64,000 nt of DNA, taken from NCBI RefSeq assembly GCF_036967205.1, contig NZ_CP146022.1, positions 2,170,001 through 2,234,000 of the forward strand. Reading direction: 5' to 3'. A program made the translations under genes and the position numbers. Shown here one piece after another: positions 34,553 through 42,549 of this stretch; within the stretch, counting starts at the first letter, position 1, and each line of letters starts with the position of its first letter. The notes below the pieces were generated by a model that did no database searches, was not told the origin of the DNA, and was given only the letters and a program-made list of their open reading frames with translations. The DNA comes from Streptomyces sp. Q6. GTDB taxonomy: Bacteria; Actinomycetota; Actinomycetes; Streptomycetales; Streptomycetaceae.

Positions 34553-35173
34553 TCATGTGTCGCGTCGGGCGATCCCGTCCAGGACCATCGAAAGGTACTG
34601 GCGTGCGATCTCCTCGGGGCTGTGCTGCCCGCCGGGCCGGTACCAGGAAGCGGCCACCCACACCGTGTCGCGCACGAAGCGGTAGGTGAGCCGGATGTCC
34701 AGGTCGGCGCGGAAGACACCGTCGGCGACGCCCTGCTCCAGGGTGGTCAGCCAGGCCTTCTCGAAGCGGCGCTGCGACGCGGCGAGGAACCCGAAGCGCT
34801 CCTGGGCGACGAGGGCCTTCGCCTCGCGCTGGTAGATGGCGACGGCGGGGCGGTGCCGGTCGATCTCCCGGAAGGACTCGGTGACCAGCGCCTCCAGGGT
34901 CTGCCGCGGTCCGAGGCCCGCGTCGAGCACGGTGTCGTAGCCGGTCCACAGCTCGTCGAGGAACGTGCGCAGGATCTCCTCCAGCATCGATTCCTTGGAG
35001 TCGAAGTGGTAGTAGAGGCTGCCCGCGAGCATGCCCGCCTGATCCGCGATCTTGCGGACGGTGGTGGCGTTGTACCCCTGCTCGGCGAAGACCTCGGCCG
35101 CGGTGTGGAGGAGTTCACCGCGCCGCTCGGGCGGGGCGGCGGTCGTCGACTGGGGCTTCTTCTTGGTAGGCAC
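34553..35173 (-). CDS. TetR-family repressor, KstR2-like (second copy)
   Basis: A 206-residue repressor: N-terminal helix-turn-helix (TTVRKIADQAGMLAGSLYYH, about residues 37-56) and a ligand domain ending in YRFVRDTVWVAASWYRPGG, the segment I recall as diagnostic of KstR2, whose effector is a HIP-CoA thioester. It is about three-quarters identical by eye to the protein at 36387-37013, the main differences being the longer basic N-terminus here. Last gene of the minus-strand operon ipdF, kstR2, fadA6, this gene; a terminator follows. Having two such repressors around fadA6 is unusual. Confidence 0.87.
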   Translation of the reverse strand: MPTKKKPQSTTAAPPERRGELLHTAAEVFAEQGYNATTVRKIADQAGMLAGSLYYHFDSKESMLEEILRTFLDELWTGYDTVLDAGLGPRQTLEALVTESFREIDRHRPAVAIYQREAKALVAQERFGFLAASQRRFEKAWLTTLEQGVADGVFRADLDIRLTYRFVRDTVWVAASWYRPGGQHSPEEIARQYLSMVLDGIARRDT

Positions 35174-35207
35174 GGCCCCATTGTCCCGCCCCGCGCCGAG
35201 CCATCCC

Positions 35208-36365
35208 TCACAGGCGTTCGATCACCGTCACATTGGCCTGGCCGCCGCCTTCGCACATGGTTTGCAGGCCGAACCTGCCTCCGGTGCGCTCCAGTTCGTG
35301 CAGGAGGGTGGTCATCAGGCGGGTGCCGGTGGCGCCGAGGGGGTGGCCGAGCGCGATCGCGCCGCCGTTCACGTTGACCTTCTCGGGGTCGGCGCCCGTC
35401 TCCTTCAGCCACGCGAGGACGACGGGCGCGAACGCCTCGTTGATCTCGACCAGGTCGATGTCGGCGATGCTCAGGCCGGTCTTCTTCAGGGCGTGGGCGG
35501 TCGCCGGTATCGGGGCGGACAGCATCCGGATGGGGTCCTCCCCGCGTACGGAGAGGTGGTGGACGCGGGCCCGGGGCGTCAGACCGTGTTCCCGTACGGC
35601 CCGCTCGGAGGCGAGGAGCATCGCGGCCGCGCCGTCGGAGACCTGGGAGGAGCAGGCGGCGGTGATGGTGCCGCCCTCGACGACGGGAGCGAGGCCGGCC
35701 ATCTTCTCCAGGGACGTGTCGCGGCGCGGGCCCGCGTCGACGGTGACATCGCCGTACGCGACGGTCTCGCGGGCGAAGCGGCCCTCGTCGATGGCGCGCA
35801 GGGCACGCCGGTGGGAGCGCAGGGCCCATTCCTCCTGGTCACGGCGGCTGATGCCCCACTTCGCGGCGATGAGCTCCGCGCCGTGGAACTGGTTCACCGG
35901 CTGATCGCCGTAGCGGGCGCGCCAGCCCTCGCTGCCGGCGAAGGGCCCCGCGGTGAGGCCGAGCGGTTCGGCGGCCTGCCGGGAGGCGAAGGCGATGGGG
36001 ATCATCGACATGTTCTGCACGCCGCCCGCGACGACGAGGTCCTGGGTGCCGGACATGACGCCCTGCGCGGCGAAGTGCACGGCCTGCTGCGAGGAGCCGC
36101 ACTGGCGGTCGACGGTGACGCCGGGCACCTCCTCGGGCAGCCCGGCGGCGAGCCAGGCGGTGCGGGCGATGTCCCCGGCCTGCGGTCCGACCGTGTCGAG
36201 GCAGCCGAAGACGACGTCCTCGACGGCGGCCGCGTCGATGCCGCTGCGGGCGACGAGTTCCTTGAGGACATGGGCGCCGAGGTCGGCGGGGTGGACGGCG
36301 CTGAGGGCGCCCCTGCGGCGCCCCACCGGGGTGCGGACTGCTTCGACGATGTAGGCCTCGGCCAT
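35208..36365 (-). CDS. fadA6: Acetyl-CoA acetyltransferase (thiolase) FadA6
   Basis: Thiolase of 385 residues that performs the CoA-dependent cleavage step in breakdown of the ring-opened steroid remnant. The nucleophile is Cys89 in VDRQCGSSQQAV; the second catalytic pair is in GGAIALGHPLGATG (His) and MCEGGGQAN (Cys). N-terminal YIVEAVRTPVGRRRGALS is typical of actinobacterial FadA5/FadA6. ATG 36365 with GAGCCG upstream. It is flanked by two KstR2-like genes in one operon, gaps of 21 and 34 bases, matching the fadA6-kstR2 neighbourhood in mycobacteria. Confidence 0.9.
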   Translation of the reverse strand: MAEAYIVEAVRTPVGRRRGALSAVHPADLGAHVLKELVARSGIDAAAVEDVVFGCLDTVGPQAGDIARTAWLAAGLPEEVPGVTVDRQCGSSQQAVHFAAQGVMSGTQDLVVAGGVQNMSMIPIAFASRQAAEPLGLTAGPFAGSEGWRARYGDQPVNQFHGAELIAAKWGISRRDQEEWALRSHRRALRAIDEGRFARETVAYGDVTVDAGPRRDTSLEKMAGLAPVVEGGTITAACSSQVSDGAAAMLLASERAVREHGLTPRARVHHLSVRGEDPIRMLSAPIPATAHALKKTGLSIADIDLVEINEAFAPVVLAWLKETGADPEKVNVNGGAIALGHPLGATGTRLMTTLLHELERTGGRFGLQTMCEGGGQANVTVIERL

Positions 36366-36386
36366 GACGGCTCCTTCGGCTGGCGG

Positions 36387-37013
36387 TCACTCTGCGATCG
36401 ACTGGGCGGTTCCATCGGGTTCTTCGGATGCCTGTACGGCGATGCCGTCGAGGACCATCGCCAGGTACTGGCGGGCGATCTCCTCGGGGCTGTGTCGGCC
36501 GTCGGGCCGGTACCAGGAGGCGGCCACCCACACCGTGTCGCGCACGAACCGGTAGGTGAGCCGGGGGTCGAGGTCGGCCCGGAACACTCCGGCCGCGCCC
36601 CCTCTCTCCAGGGTGGTCAGCCAGGTCGTCTCGAACCTGCGCTGCGAGGCGGCGAGGAACGCGAACCGCTCCCGCGCCGCGAGGGCCGCGGACTCCTTCT
36701 GGTAGATGGCGACGGCGGGCCCGTGCCGGTCGATCTCCCGGAACGACTCGGTGACCAGCGCCTGCATCGTCTCCCGGGGGCCGAGACCGGCGCCGAGCAC
36801 GGCGTCGTAGCCGCCCCACAGCTCGTCGAGGAAGCCGCGCAGGATCTCCTCGACGATCGAGTCCTTGGAGTCGAAGTGGTAGTAGAGGCTGCCCGCGAGC
36901 ATCCCGGCCGCGTCGGCGATCCGGCGCACGGTGGTCGCGCTGTAGCCCTGGGCGGCGAACACCTCGGCGGCGGTGGCGAGGAGCTGGCGGCGCCGCTCGG
37001 GCGAGGGAGTCAT
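36387..37013 (-). CDS. kstR2: TetR-family repressor KstR2 (controls HIP-degradation genes)
   Basis: Repressor of 208 residues: helix-turn-helix TTVRRIADAAGMLAGSLYYH at about 27-46, then the ligand domain with ALVTESFREIDRH and the near-C-terminal YRFVRDTVWVAASWYRP. In the family, CoA thioesters of the C/D-ring acid release it from DNA. The gene is directly downstream of ipdF (19-base gap) and upstream of fadA6, the mycobacterial arrangement, so I assign the kstR2 name to this copy. Likely binding sites are the CCAAAC-N4-GTTAGG boxes at 27936 and 37869; the second would autoregulate this operon. Confidence 0.86.
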   Translation of the reverse strand: MTPSPERRRQLLATAAEVFAAQGYSATTVRRIADAAGMLAGSLYYHFDSKDSIVEEILRGFLDELWGGYDAVLGAGLGPRETMQALVTESFREIDRHGPAVAIYQKESAALAARERFAFLAASQRRFETTWLTTLERGGAAGVFRADLDPRLTYRFVRDTVWVAASWYRPDGRHSPEEIARQYLAMVLDGIAVQASEEPDGTAQSIAE

Positions 37014-37032
37014 CGGCCGTGTCCCGGTTCCG

Positions 37033-37851
37033 TCAGGCCCGCTGACTGCTCACGGACACGACTTCGCCGGTGAGGTAGGAGGAGTAGGTGGAGGCCAGGA
37101 ACACGATCACGTTGGCCACCTCCCAGGGCTCCGCGTACCGGCCGAAGGCCTCCTTCTCGGTGAGCTCGGCGAGGAGCTCGGCCGAGGTGACCTTCACCAG
37201 GTGCGGGTGCATGGCCAGGCTCGGCGCCACCGCGTTGACCCGTACGCCGAGGTCCGCCGCCTCGGTCGCCGCGCAGCGGGTCAGCGCCATCACGCCGGCC
37301 TTGGCGGCGGCGTAGTGCGCCTGCCCGGCCTGGGCACGCCAGCCCACCACCGACGCGTTGTTGACGACGACGCCCGTGCGGCCGGTGTCGCGGAAGGCGC
37401 GCAGGGCGGCGCGTACGCAGCGGAACGTCCCGTTCAGCGTCACGTCGAGGACACGGCTCCACTGGTCGTCGCTCATGTCGACGAGGGCCGATGTCCCGCC
37501 GAGACCGGCGTTGTTGACGACGATGTCGAGGCCGCCGTGCACCTCGCCGACGTGCGCGAACAGCGCCTGTATCTGCTCCTCCCGGGTGACGTCGCAGGGC
37601 AGGGCCGAGACCCGGTCGGCGCCGAACTCGGCGGCGAGCGCCTGCTCGCTCTCCTTGAGGCGGCGGGCGTGGGCGTCACTGAGGACGACGCGGGCGCCCT
37701 CCTCCAGCAGGCGGCGCGCGGTGGCGCCGCCTATCCCCGCGCCCGCGGCGGCGGTGACGACGGCGGTGCGTCCGGCGAGCAACTCGTGCCCCGGCACGTA
37801 CGCGGGTGCCGCCCGGCGGATCTTCGCTCCGAACTCCTCGACGCTGTCCAT
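37033..37851 (-). CDS. ipdF: SDR family oxidoreductase IpdF
   Basis: Dehydrogenase of 272 residues. It begins with an extra 25-residue N-terminal segment before the Rossmann motif AAAGAGIGGATARRL; NNAG and catalytic Tyr/Lys in YAAAKAGVM follow. In mycobacteria IpdF (Rv3559c) oxidises the 5-hydroxyl of the HIP-CoA series. It is the first gene of the operon that includes kstR2 and fadA6, reading away from the acyl-CoA dehydrogenases. ATG 37851 lies 18 bases from the shared operator. Confidence 0.85.
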   Translation of the reverse strand: MDSVEEFGAKIRRAAPAYVPGHELLAGRTAVVTAAAGAGIGGATARRLLEEGARVVLSDAHARRLKESEQALAAEFGADRVSALPCDVTREEQIQALFAHVGEVHGGLDIVVNNAGLGGTSALVDMSDDQWSRVLDVTLNGTFRCVRAALRAFRDTGRTGVVVNNASVVGWRAQAGQAHYAAAKAGVMALTRCAATEAADLGVRVNAVAPSLAMHPHLVKVTSAELLAELTEKEAFGRYAEPWEVANVIVFLASTYSSYLTGEVVSVSSQRA

Positions 37852-37868
37852 GCTCGTACGCTAACCTA

Positions 37869-37884
37869 CCAAACACTTGTTAGG
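37869..37884. promoter_or_regulatory. KstR2-like operator in the ipdF / acyl-CoA dehydrogenase divergent promoter
   Basis: CCAAAC-ACTT-GTTAGG, identical half-sites and spacing to the box at 27936. The overlapping 14-mer ACCAAACACTTGTT (37868-37881) differs at one defined position from the KstR2 consensus AnCAAGnaCTTGnT as I remember it from mycobacteria. Confidence 0.75.
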
Positions 37885-37951
37885 GAAGGGTGGTGTGCCG
37901 AGGTCCGCTGAACAGCGGGCGGGCGCGCCGGGCGTACGAGGTGGGGGCCCG

Positions 37952-39091
37952 ATGGATCTGGAGTTCACGGCCGAGGAGGACGCGTTCCGCGAGGAGGCGC
38001 GGGCCTGGCTCACCGCGCACGTGCCCGCCGACCCGCTGCCGTCCCTGGAGACCGCGGAGGGGTTCGCCGCGCACCGCGCCTGGGAGGCCGAACTGCACGC
38101 GGACCGCTGGTCGGTGGTGTCGTGGCCGCGGGAGTTCGGGGGCCGCGGCGCCGACATCGTCCGCTGGCTGATCTTCGAGGAGGAGTACTACGCGGCGGGC
38201 GCCCCGGGCCGCGTCTCGCAGAACGGCATCAATCTGCTGGCCCCCACCCTCTTCGACCACGCCACGGACGAGCAGCGGGCGCGGGTGCTGCCGTCGATGG
38301 CGAGCGGCGAGGTGATCTGGGCGCAGGCCTGGTCGGAGCCGGAGGCAGGGTCGGACCTGGCGGCGCTGCGCTCGCGGGCGATACGCACGGACGGCGGATG
38401 GCTGCTGCGCGGGCAGAAGACATGGTCGTCGCGGGCCGCGTTCGCCGACCGGGCGTTCGGCATCTTCCGCTCGGACCCGGAGGCGGACAAGCCGCATCGC
38501 GGGCTGACCTACCTGATGTTCGACCTGCGCGCCCCCGGCGTCACGGTCCGCCCGATCGGGCGCCTCGACGGGAAGCCGGCGTTCGCGGAGCTGTTCCTGG
38601 ACGACGTGTTCGTGCCGGACGAGGACGTGATCGGCGAGGTGGGCCAGGGCTGGCGCATCGCGATGTCGACGACGGGGAACGAGCGGGGGCTGATGCTCCG
38701 CTCCCCGGGCCGCTTTCTCGCGTCGGCCGACCGGCTGCTGCGGCTGTGGCGGGAGCGCGGTGCGGATCCGGGGACGCGGGACCGGGTGGCGGACGCGCTG
38801 ATCGGGGCGCGGGCGTACCAGCTCTTCACGTACGGGGGCGCGTCGCGGTTCGCGGCGGGCGGGCGGATCGGCGCGGAGTCGAGCCTGAACAAGGTGTTCT
38901 GGTCGGAGTACGACATAGCCCTGCACGAGACGGCGCTGGACCTCCTGGGCCCGGAGGGCGAGCTGGCGGACGGCGCGTGGGCGGAGGGCTACGTCTTCTC
39001 GCTGGCCGGCCCCATCTACGCGGGGACGAACGAGATCCAGCGGGACATCATCGCCGAGCGGCTGCTCGGCCTCCCGAAGGGGCGTCGCTGA
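37952..39091 (+). CDS. Acyl-CoA dehydrogenase, FadE30-like (alpha-type subunit)
   Basis: FAD enzyme of 379 residues introducing a double bond into an acyl-CoA. ATG 37952 is preceded by GAGGTGGGGG. It shows the flavin-binding WSEPEAGSDLAALRSRA, the block STTGNERGLMLRSPGRF and the C-terminal YAGTNEIQRDIIAERLLG, which holds the isoalloxazine and CoA contacts. The next gene encodes a shorter, less conserved dehydrogenase starting on this stop codon; such pairs form alpha2beta2 enzymes in steroid degraders. The gene is divergent from ipdF across a KstR2-type box. Which FadE of the KstR2 regulon it corresponds to (30, 31 or 32) is not settled here. Confidence 0.85.
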   Translation: MDLEFTAEEDAFREEARAWLTAHVPADPLPSLETAEGFAAHRAWEAELHADRWSVVSWPREFGGRGADIVRWLIFEEEYYAAGAPGRVSQNGINLLAPTLFDHATDEQRARVLPSMASGEVIWAQAWSEPEAGSDLAALRSRAIRTDGGWLLRGQKTWSSRAAFADRAFGIFRSDPEADKPHRGLTYLMFDLRAPGVTVRPIGRLDGKPAFAELFLDDVFVPDEDVIGEVGQGWRIAMSTTGNERGLMLRSPGRFLASADRLLRLWRERGADPGTRDRVADALIGARAYQLFTYGGASRFAAGGRIGAESSLNKVFWSEYDIALHETALDLLGPEGELADGAWAEGYVFSLAGPIYAGTNEIQRDIIAERLLGLPKGRR

Positions 39092-40044
39092 TGAGGTTCC
39101 TGCTGGACGCGGAGCAGACCGAGTTCGGCCGCACCCTGGAGCGGATGCTGGCCGCGGCGGACACCCCGTCGGCGATCCGGGCGTGGGCGGCCGGGGACCA
39201 CGGGCCGGGGCGGGCACTGTGGGCGCGGATCGCCGAGGCGGGCGTGTTCGCGCTGGCGGTCCCGGAGGCGTACGAGGGCGTGGGTCCGCTGCCGGTCGAG
39301 CTGGCGGTGGCCTACGTGGAGTTGGGGCGGCACGGGGTGCCGGGCCCGGTGGTGGAGACGGCGGCGGTGGCGGCGTTGCTCGCGGGGCTGCCGGAGGGCG
39401 CCGGTCCCGCGAAGGAGTGGCTGCCCCGGATCGCGTCCGGCGACGCGGTGGTGTCGCTGCGGTCGGAGGTGTTCGCGCTGGACGCGGACGCGGCGGACGC
39501 GGTGTTCGTGGCGGAGGGCGACGAGGTGCGGCTCGCCGTCGCGGGGCACGGGCCGCCGCGGGAGTCGGCCGATCCGGCGCGGCGCCTGTGCGCGCCCGGA
39601 AGCGGTGAGGTGGTGGCGCGGGGCCCGGAGATACGCGAGGCGGTGGCGCGGGCGCGGGACCTGGCGGCGTTCCTGACAGCGGCGCAATCACTGGGTGTGG
39701 GACTCGAACTGCTGCGCCGCACCGTCGCATACGTGCGGCAGCGGGAGCAGTTCGGGGTTCCGGTCGGCTCGTTCCAGGCGGTCAAGCACCGGCTCGCGGA
39801 TGTGCTCGTCGGCCTGGAGTTCGCGCGGCCGCTGCTGTTCGGCGCGGCGCTCACCCTGTCCGCGGCGGACGTGGCGGCGGCGAAGGTCGCGGCGGGAGAG
39901 GCGGCGTACACGGCGGCGCGGGCGGCGCTCCAACTGCACGGCGCTGTCGGCTACACGCAGGAGCTGGACCTGTCGCTCTGGCTGCGCAAGGCGCGGCCGC
40001 TGCGGGACGCGTGGGGACGCCCGCGCGGTGCCGGGCGACGGTGA
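39091..40044 (+). CDS. Acyl-CoA dehydrogenase, partner (beta-type) subunit
   Basis: A 317-residue dehydrogenase-like protein. ATG 39091 shares its A with the previous stop (TGATG). The C-terminal domain is recognisable (VRQREQFGVPVGSFQAVKHR, LQLHGAVGYTQELDLSLWL), but the middle flavin-binding domain is short and the typical WxxTEPxxGSD motif is missing, as is the C-terminal GTNEI. This fits the non-catalytic partner in alpha2beta2 dehydrogenases of cholesterol and cholate pathways. It ends with a basic tail. Followed 30 bases later by an SDR gene. Confidence 0.8.
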   Translation: MRFLLDAEQTEFGRTLERMLAAADTPSAIRAWAAGDHGPGRALWARIAEAGVFALAVPEAYEGVGPLPVELAVAYVELGRHGVPGPVVETAAVAALLAGLPEGAGPAKEWLPRIASGDAVVSLRSEVFALDADAADAVFVAEGDEVRLAVAGHGPPRESADPARRLCAPGSGEVVARGPEIREAVARARDLAAFLTAAQSLGVGLELLRRTVAYVRQREQFGVPVGSFQAVKHRLADVLVGLEFARPLLFGAALTLSAADVAAAKVAAGEAAYTAARAALQLHGAVGYTQELDLSLWLRKARPLRDAWGRPRGAGRR

Positions 40045-40074
40045 CGGCTGCGGTCCGCGTGGGCAGGTCCTGAC

Positions 40075-40803
40075 ATGGGGGTCTCGCTCGACGGGAAGGT
40101 CGTCCTGATCACCGGTGCCGGGCGGGGGCAGGGCGCGGCCGAGGCACGCCTGTTCGCGGCGGCCGGGGCGCGCGTCGTGATCGGTGACGTACGGGAGGAG
40201 GAGGGGCGCGAGGTCGCCAAGTCCCTCGACGGCCAAGGGCGATTCACACGTCACGACGTGACGTCCGCCGAGAGCTGGGGCGGGGCCGTGCGCACCGCGC
40301 TGGACGCGTTCGGGCGGCTCGACGCCCTCGTCAACAACGCCGCGGTGTGGCGCACCGCCCCCGTCGAGGAGGAGACGTACGAGAACTTCGAGGCGCTGCT
40401 GCGGGTCAATCTGCTCGGCCCGTTCCTCGGCATACAGGCGGTGCTGCCCGCCCTGAAGGAGGCGGGCGGCGGCTCGATCGTGAACGTCTCGTCGACCGCC
40501 GGGCTCGTCGGCATCAAGGGCCACGCGGCGTACGGGTCGTCGAAGTTCGGGCTGCGCGGCCTGACCCGGTCGGCGGCGCTCGACCTCGCGCCGCACCGGA
40601 TCCGGGTCAACTCGGTGCACCCCGGCGCGATCGACACCCCGATGGTCGCGGAGGTCGGCCGCACCGACTGGTCGCATCTGCCGCTGGGCCGGATGGGCCG
40701 CCCCGAGGAGGTCGGTGAGCTGGTGGTGTTCCTGGCGTCGGACGCGGCGTCGTACATCACCGGCGCGGAGTTCGCCGTGGACGGGGGGTCCACGACCGGC
40801 TGA
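40075..40803 (+). CDS. SDR oxidoreductase similar to 3-alpha/20-beta-hydroxysteroid dehydrogenase
   Basis: Classical SDR of 242 residues: LITGAGRGQG, VNNAAV, IVNVSSTAGL, catalytic YGSSK, and a C-terminal GAEFAVDGGSTTG. The segments RIRVNSVHPGAIDTPMV and the GG-TTG end closely resemble the 20-beta-hydroxysteroid dehydrogenase of Streptomyces that I recall, which fits the steroid-catabolic context. ATG 40075. It is the third gene of the operon begun by the acyl-CoA dehydrogenases and probably acts on a hydroxyl of the steroid or of a CoA intermediate; the exact substrate is open. Confidence 0.8.
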   Translation: MGVSLDGKVVLITGAGRGQGAAEARLFAAAGARVVIGDVREEEGREVAKSLDGQGRFTRHDVTSAESWGGAVRTALDAFGRLDALVNNAAVWRTAPVEEETYENFEALLRVNLLGPFLGIQAVLPALKEAGGGSIVNVSSTAGLVGIKGHAAYGSSKFGLRGLTRSAALDLAPHRIRVNSVHPGAIDTPMVAEVGRTDWSHLPLGRMGRPEEVGELVVFLASDAASYITGAEFAVDGGSTTG

Positions 40804-40850
40804 CCGCGAGGACGTCGGTCAGGCGCGGGCCCCCTCCCGGGGCGGTCGGT

Positions 40851-41753
40851 TCAGGCGGGGCGGCGGGTGAGGCCGGCGAACTTGTCGGGGTTGACCTGGA
40901 AGCGGAGTTCCTGGATGAGGCCGTCGACCGTGTCCACGACGAGCGCGCCGATGAGGTGCCCGTCGACGGTGAACAGGACGCCGGGCTGCCCGTTGATGCC
41001 GACGCTCTCGAAGCTGACGTTCCGTGTGCCGGGCTTGGCGAGCACGCCGAGCAGCCAGCGGGCGACGTTGTCGACACCGTGCAGGGGGCGGCGCGCGGCG
41101 GTCACCTTGCCGCCGCCGTCCGACCAGGCGGTGACGTCGGGGGCGAGCAGTTCCATCACGGCGTTCAGGTCGCCGCCCGAGCACGCCGCGAGGAACTTGT
41201 CCGTGACCTCGCGGCGGGCGTCGTCGTCCGTGTCGTAGCGCGGGCGGCGCGCCTGGACGTGCCCGCGGGCCCGGTGCCCGGCCTGGCGCACGGCGGCCTC
41301 GCCGCGTTCGGTGGCTTCGGCGATCTCCGCGTACGAGTAGCCGAAGGCCTCGCGCAGGACGAACACGGCGCGCTCCAGCGGGGAGAGCGACTCCAGGACG
41401 ACGAGCATCGCGAGGGAGACGGACTCGGCCCGCTCGACCTTCTCGGACGCGTCGGGCACCGGTTCGGTCCCGGCCTCTCCCCCGGCGTCGGTGAGCAGCG
41501 GTTCCGGCAGCCACGGCCCGACGTACGTCTCACGCTGGGCGCGGGCCGAAGTGAGCCTGGTCAGGCAGAGGTTGGTGACGGTGCGCACGAGGTACGCCCG
41601 GTGGTTGGCGACGCCGGCCCGGTCCACGCCGTCCCACTTGATCCAGGCGTCCTGGAGCACGTCCTCGGCGTCGGCGACGCTGCCGAGCATCCGGTAGGCG
41701 GTGGAGAACAGCAGCCGCCGGTGTTCCGCGAAAGCGTCGGAGATCTCGATCAC
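40851..41753 (-). CDS. ECF sigma factor of group ECF41 with SnoaL-like C-terminal domain
   Basis: RNA polymerase sigma factor of about 300 residues. Sigma region 2 (LFSTAYRMLGSVADAEDVLQ) and region 4 (LSPLERAVFVLREAFGYSYA, EIAEATER) are followed by a SnoaL-type domain. All three ECF41 signatures are visible: WLPEP in the linker, DGGGK in the extension and NPDK near the C-terminus. In this group the extension tunes activity in place of an anti-sigma factor. GTG 41753 gives the usual short lead-in; GTG 41777 is possible. The group is often beside a carboxymuconolactone decarboxylase/oxidoreductase/epimerase gene; here the neighbours are an SDR (convergent) and hutD. Confidence 0.9.
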   Translation of the reverse strand: MIEISDAFAEHRRLLFSTAYRMLGSVADAEDVLQDAWIKWDGVDRAGVANHRAYLVRTVTNLCLTRLTSARAQRETYVGPWLPEPLLTDAGGEAGTEPVPDASEKVERAESVSLAMLVVLESLSPLERAVFVLREAFGYSYAEIAEATERGEAAVRQAGHRARGHVQARRPRYDTDDDARREVTDKFLAACSGGDLNAVMELLAPDVTAWSDGGGKVTAARRPLHGVDNVARWLLGVLAKPGTRNVSFESVGINGQPGVLFTVDGHLIGALVVDTVDGLIQELRFQVNPDKFAGLTRRPA

Positions 41754-41843
41754 GCCGGTCAGGCTGCCAGCGCGCACCCCACCCGGCAAGCCCCCACCCC
41801 CCGGAGGGACTCCTTCCACCCCCGAACCGTCAAGTGACCCTGC

Positions 41844-42404
41844 TCACAGGCCGCTGACCACGGCGACCTGCCCCCTGGCGTGCAGCGCGGCGGCACCGTC
41901 ACCGGTCACGAGCGCGGCGTCGTAGCGGCCGAGCCGCTGCCCCGCGATCTCGGCTCCTTCGTCGGCGAGGGCGACGACGAGGGCGGGCCCGGCGAGCGGC
42001 AGCCGCCCGCTCACGACGGCGACGGACGGCGCGGCGGTGAGCGCGGCGCGCCGCCACATGACGTTGAAGTTGACGACGGGCGCACCCAGCAGGCGGCACC
42101 CGGTGGGCACATCACCGGGGAAGTCCCTTGGCGCGTAAGGGGTGTCGACGAGAGTCACCCGCCCGTCGACCGTCAGCTCCATGCCGTCGCCCTCGACCAT
42201 GGTGAGCGTGCGGTCGACGCCGGGGAACGCGGAGAACGGCCCGTCGGCGGCCACCTCCGCGAGACTCACCCGCCACCGGAAGTCCGCCATGCCCGCGCCC
42301 TGCGGGGCTCCGGCGATCTCGCGGGTGACGCCGCCGCCGTTCTTCCAGGCGACAGCGGTGCGCCCCGCGGCGGGCAGCAGGCGTACGGGGGCCTCGGTGT
42401 CCAT
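41844..42404 (-). CDS. HutD/Ves family cupin-like protein
   Basis: A 186-residue cytoplasmic protein of the HutD/Ves family. Recognisable segments are TAVAWKNGGGVTREIA, FRWRVSLAEVAADGPFSAFPGVDRTLTMVEG and VVNFNVMWRR. The family is a bicupin, linked to histidine use (HutD) or cold response (Ves) in proteobacteria, without a settled enzymatic role. ATG 42404 is preferred over upstream in-frame codons, which lack conservation to the family opening. It is upstream of the ECF41 sigma gene in the same direction (90-base gap). Confidence 0.85.
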   Translation of the reverse strand: MDTEAPVRLLPAAGRTAVAWKNGGGVTREIAGAPQGAGMADFRWRVSLAEVAADGPFSAFPGVDRTLTMVEGDGMELTVDGRVTLVDTPYAPRDFPGDVPTGCRLLGAPVVNFNVMWRRAALTAAPSVAVVSGRLPLAGPALVVALADEGAEIAGQRLGRYDAALVTGDGAAALHARGQVAVVSGL

Positions 42405-42549
42405 GGGCGCAGACGGTACGTGATCGAGACCTGACCGGGGCGTCCGACCCCCGCCGGGTTCGCTATTTTGTTCGCCGCCCCATGTCGACGGGCGCACCGC
42501 CGCGGACCCCGTCGACGCATTCCCTGATCAGACCCCCAGGAGCCCGGCC

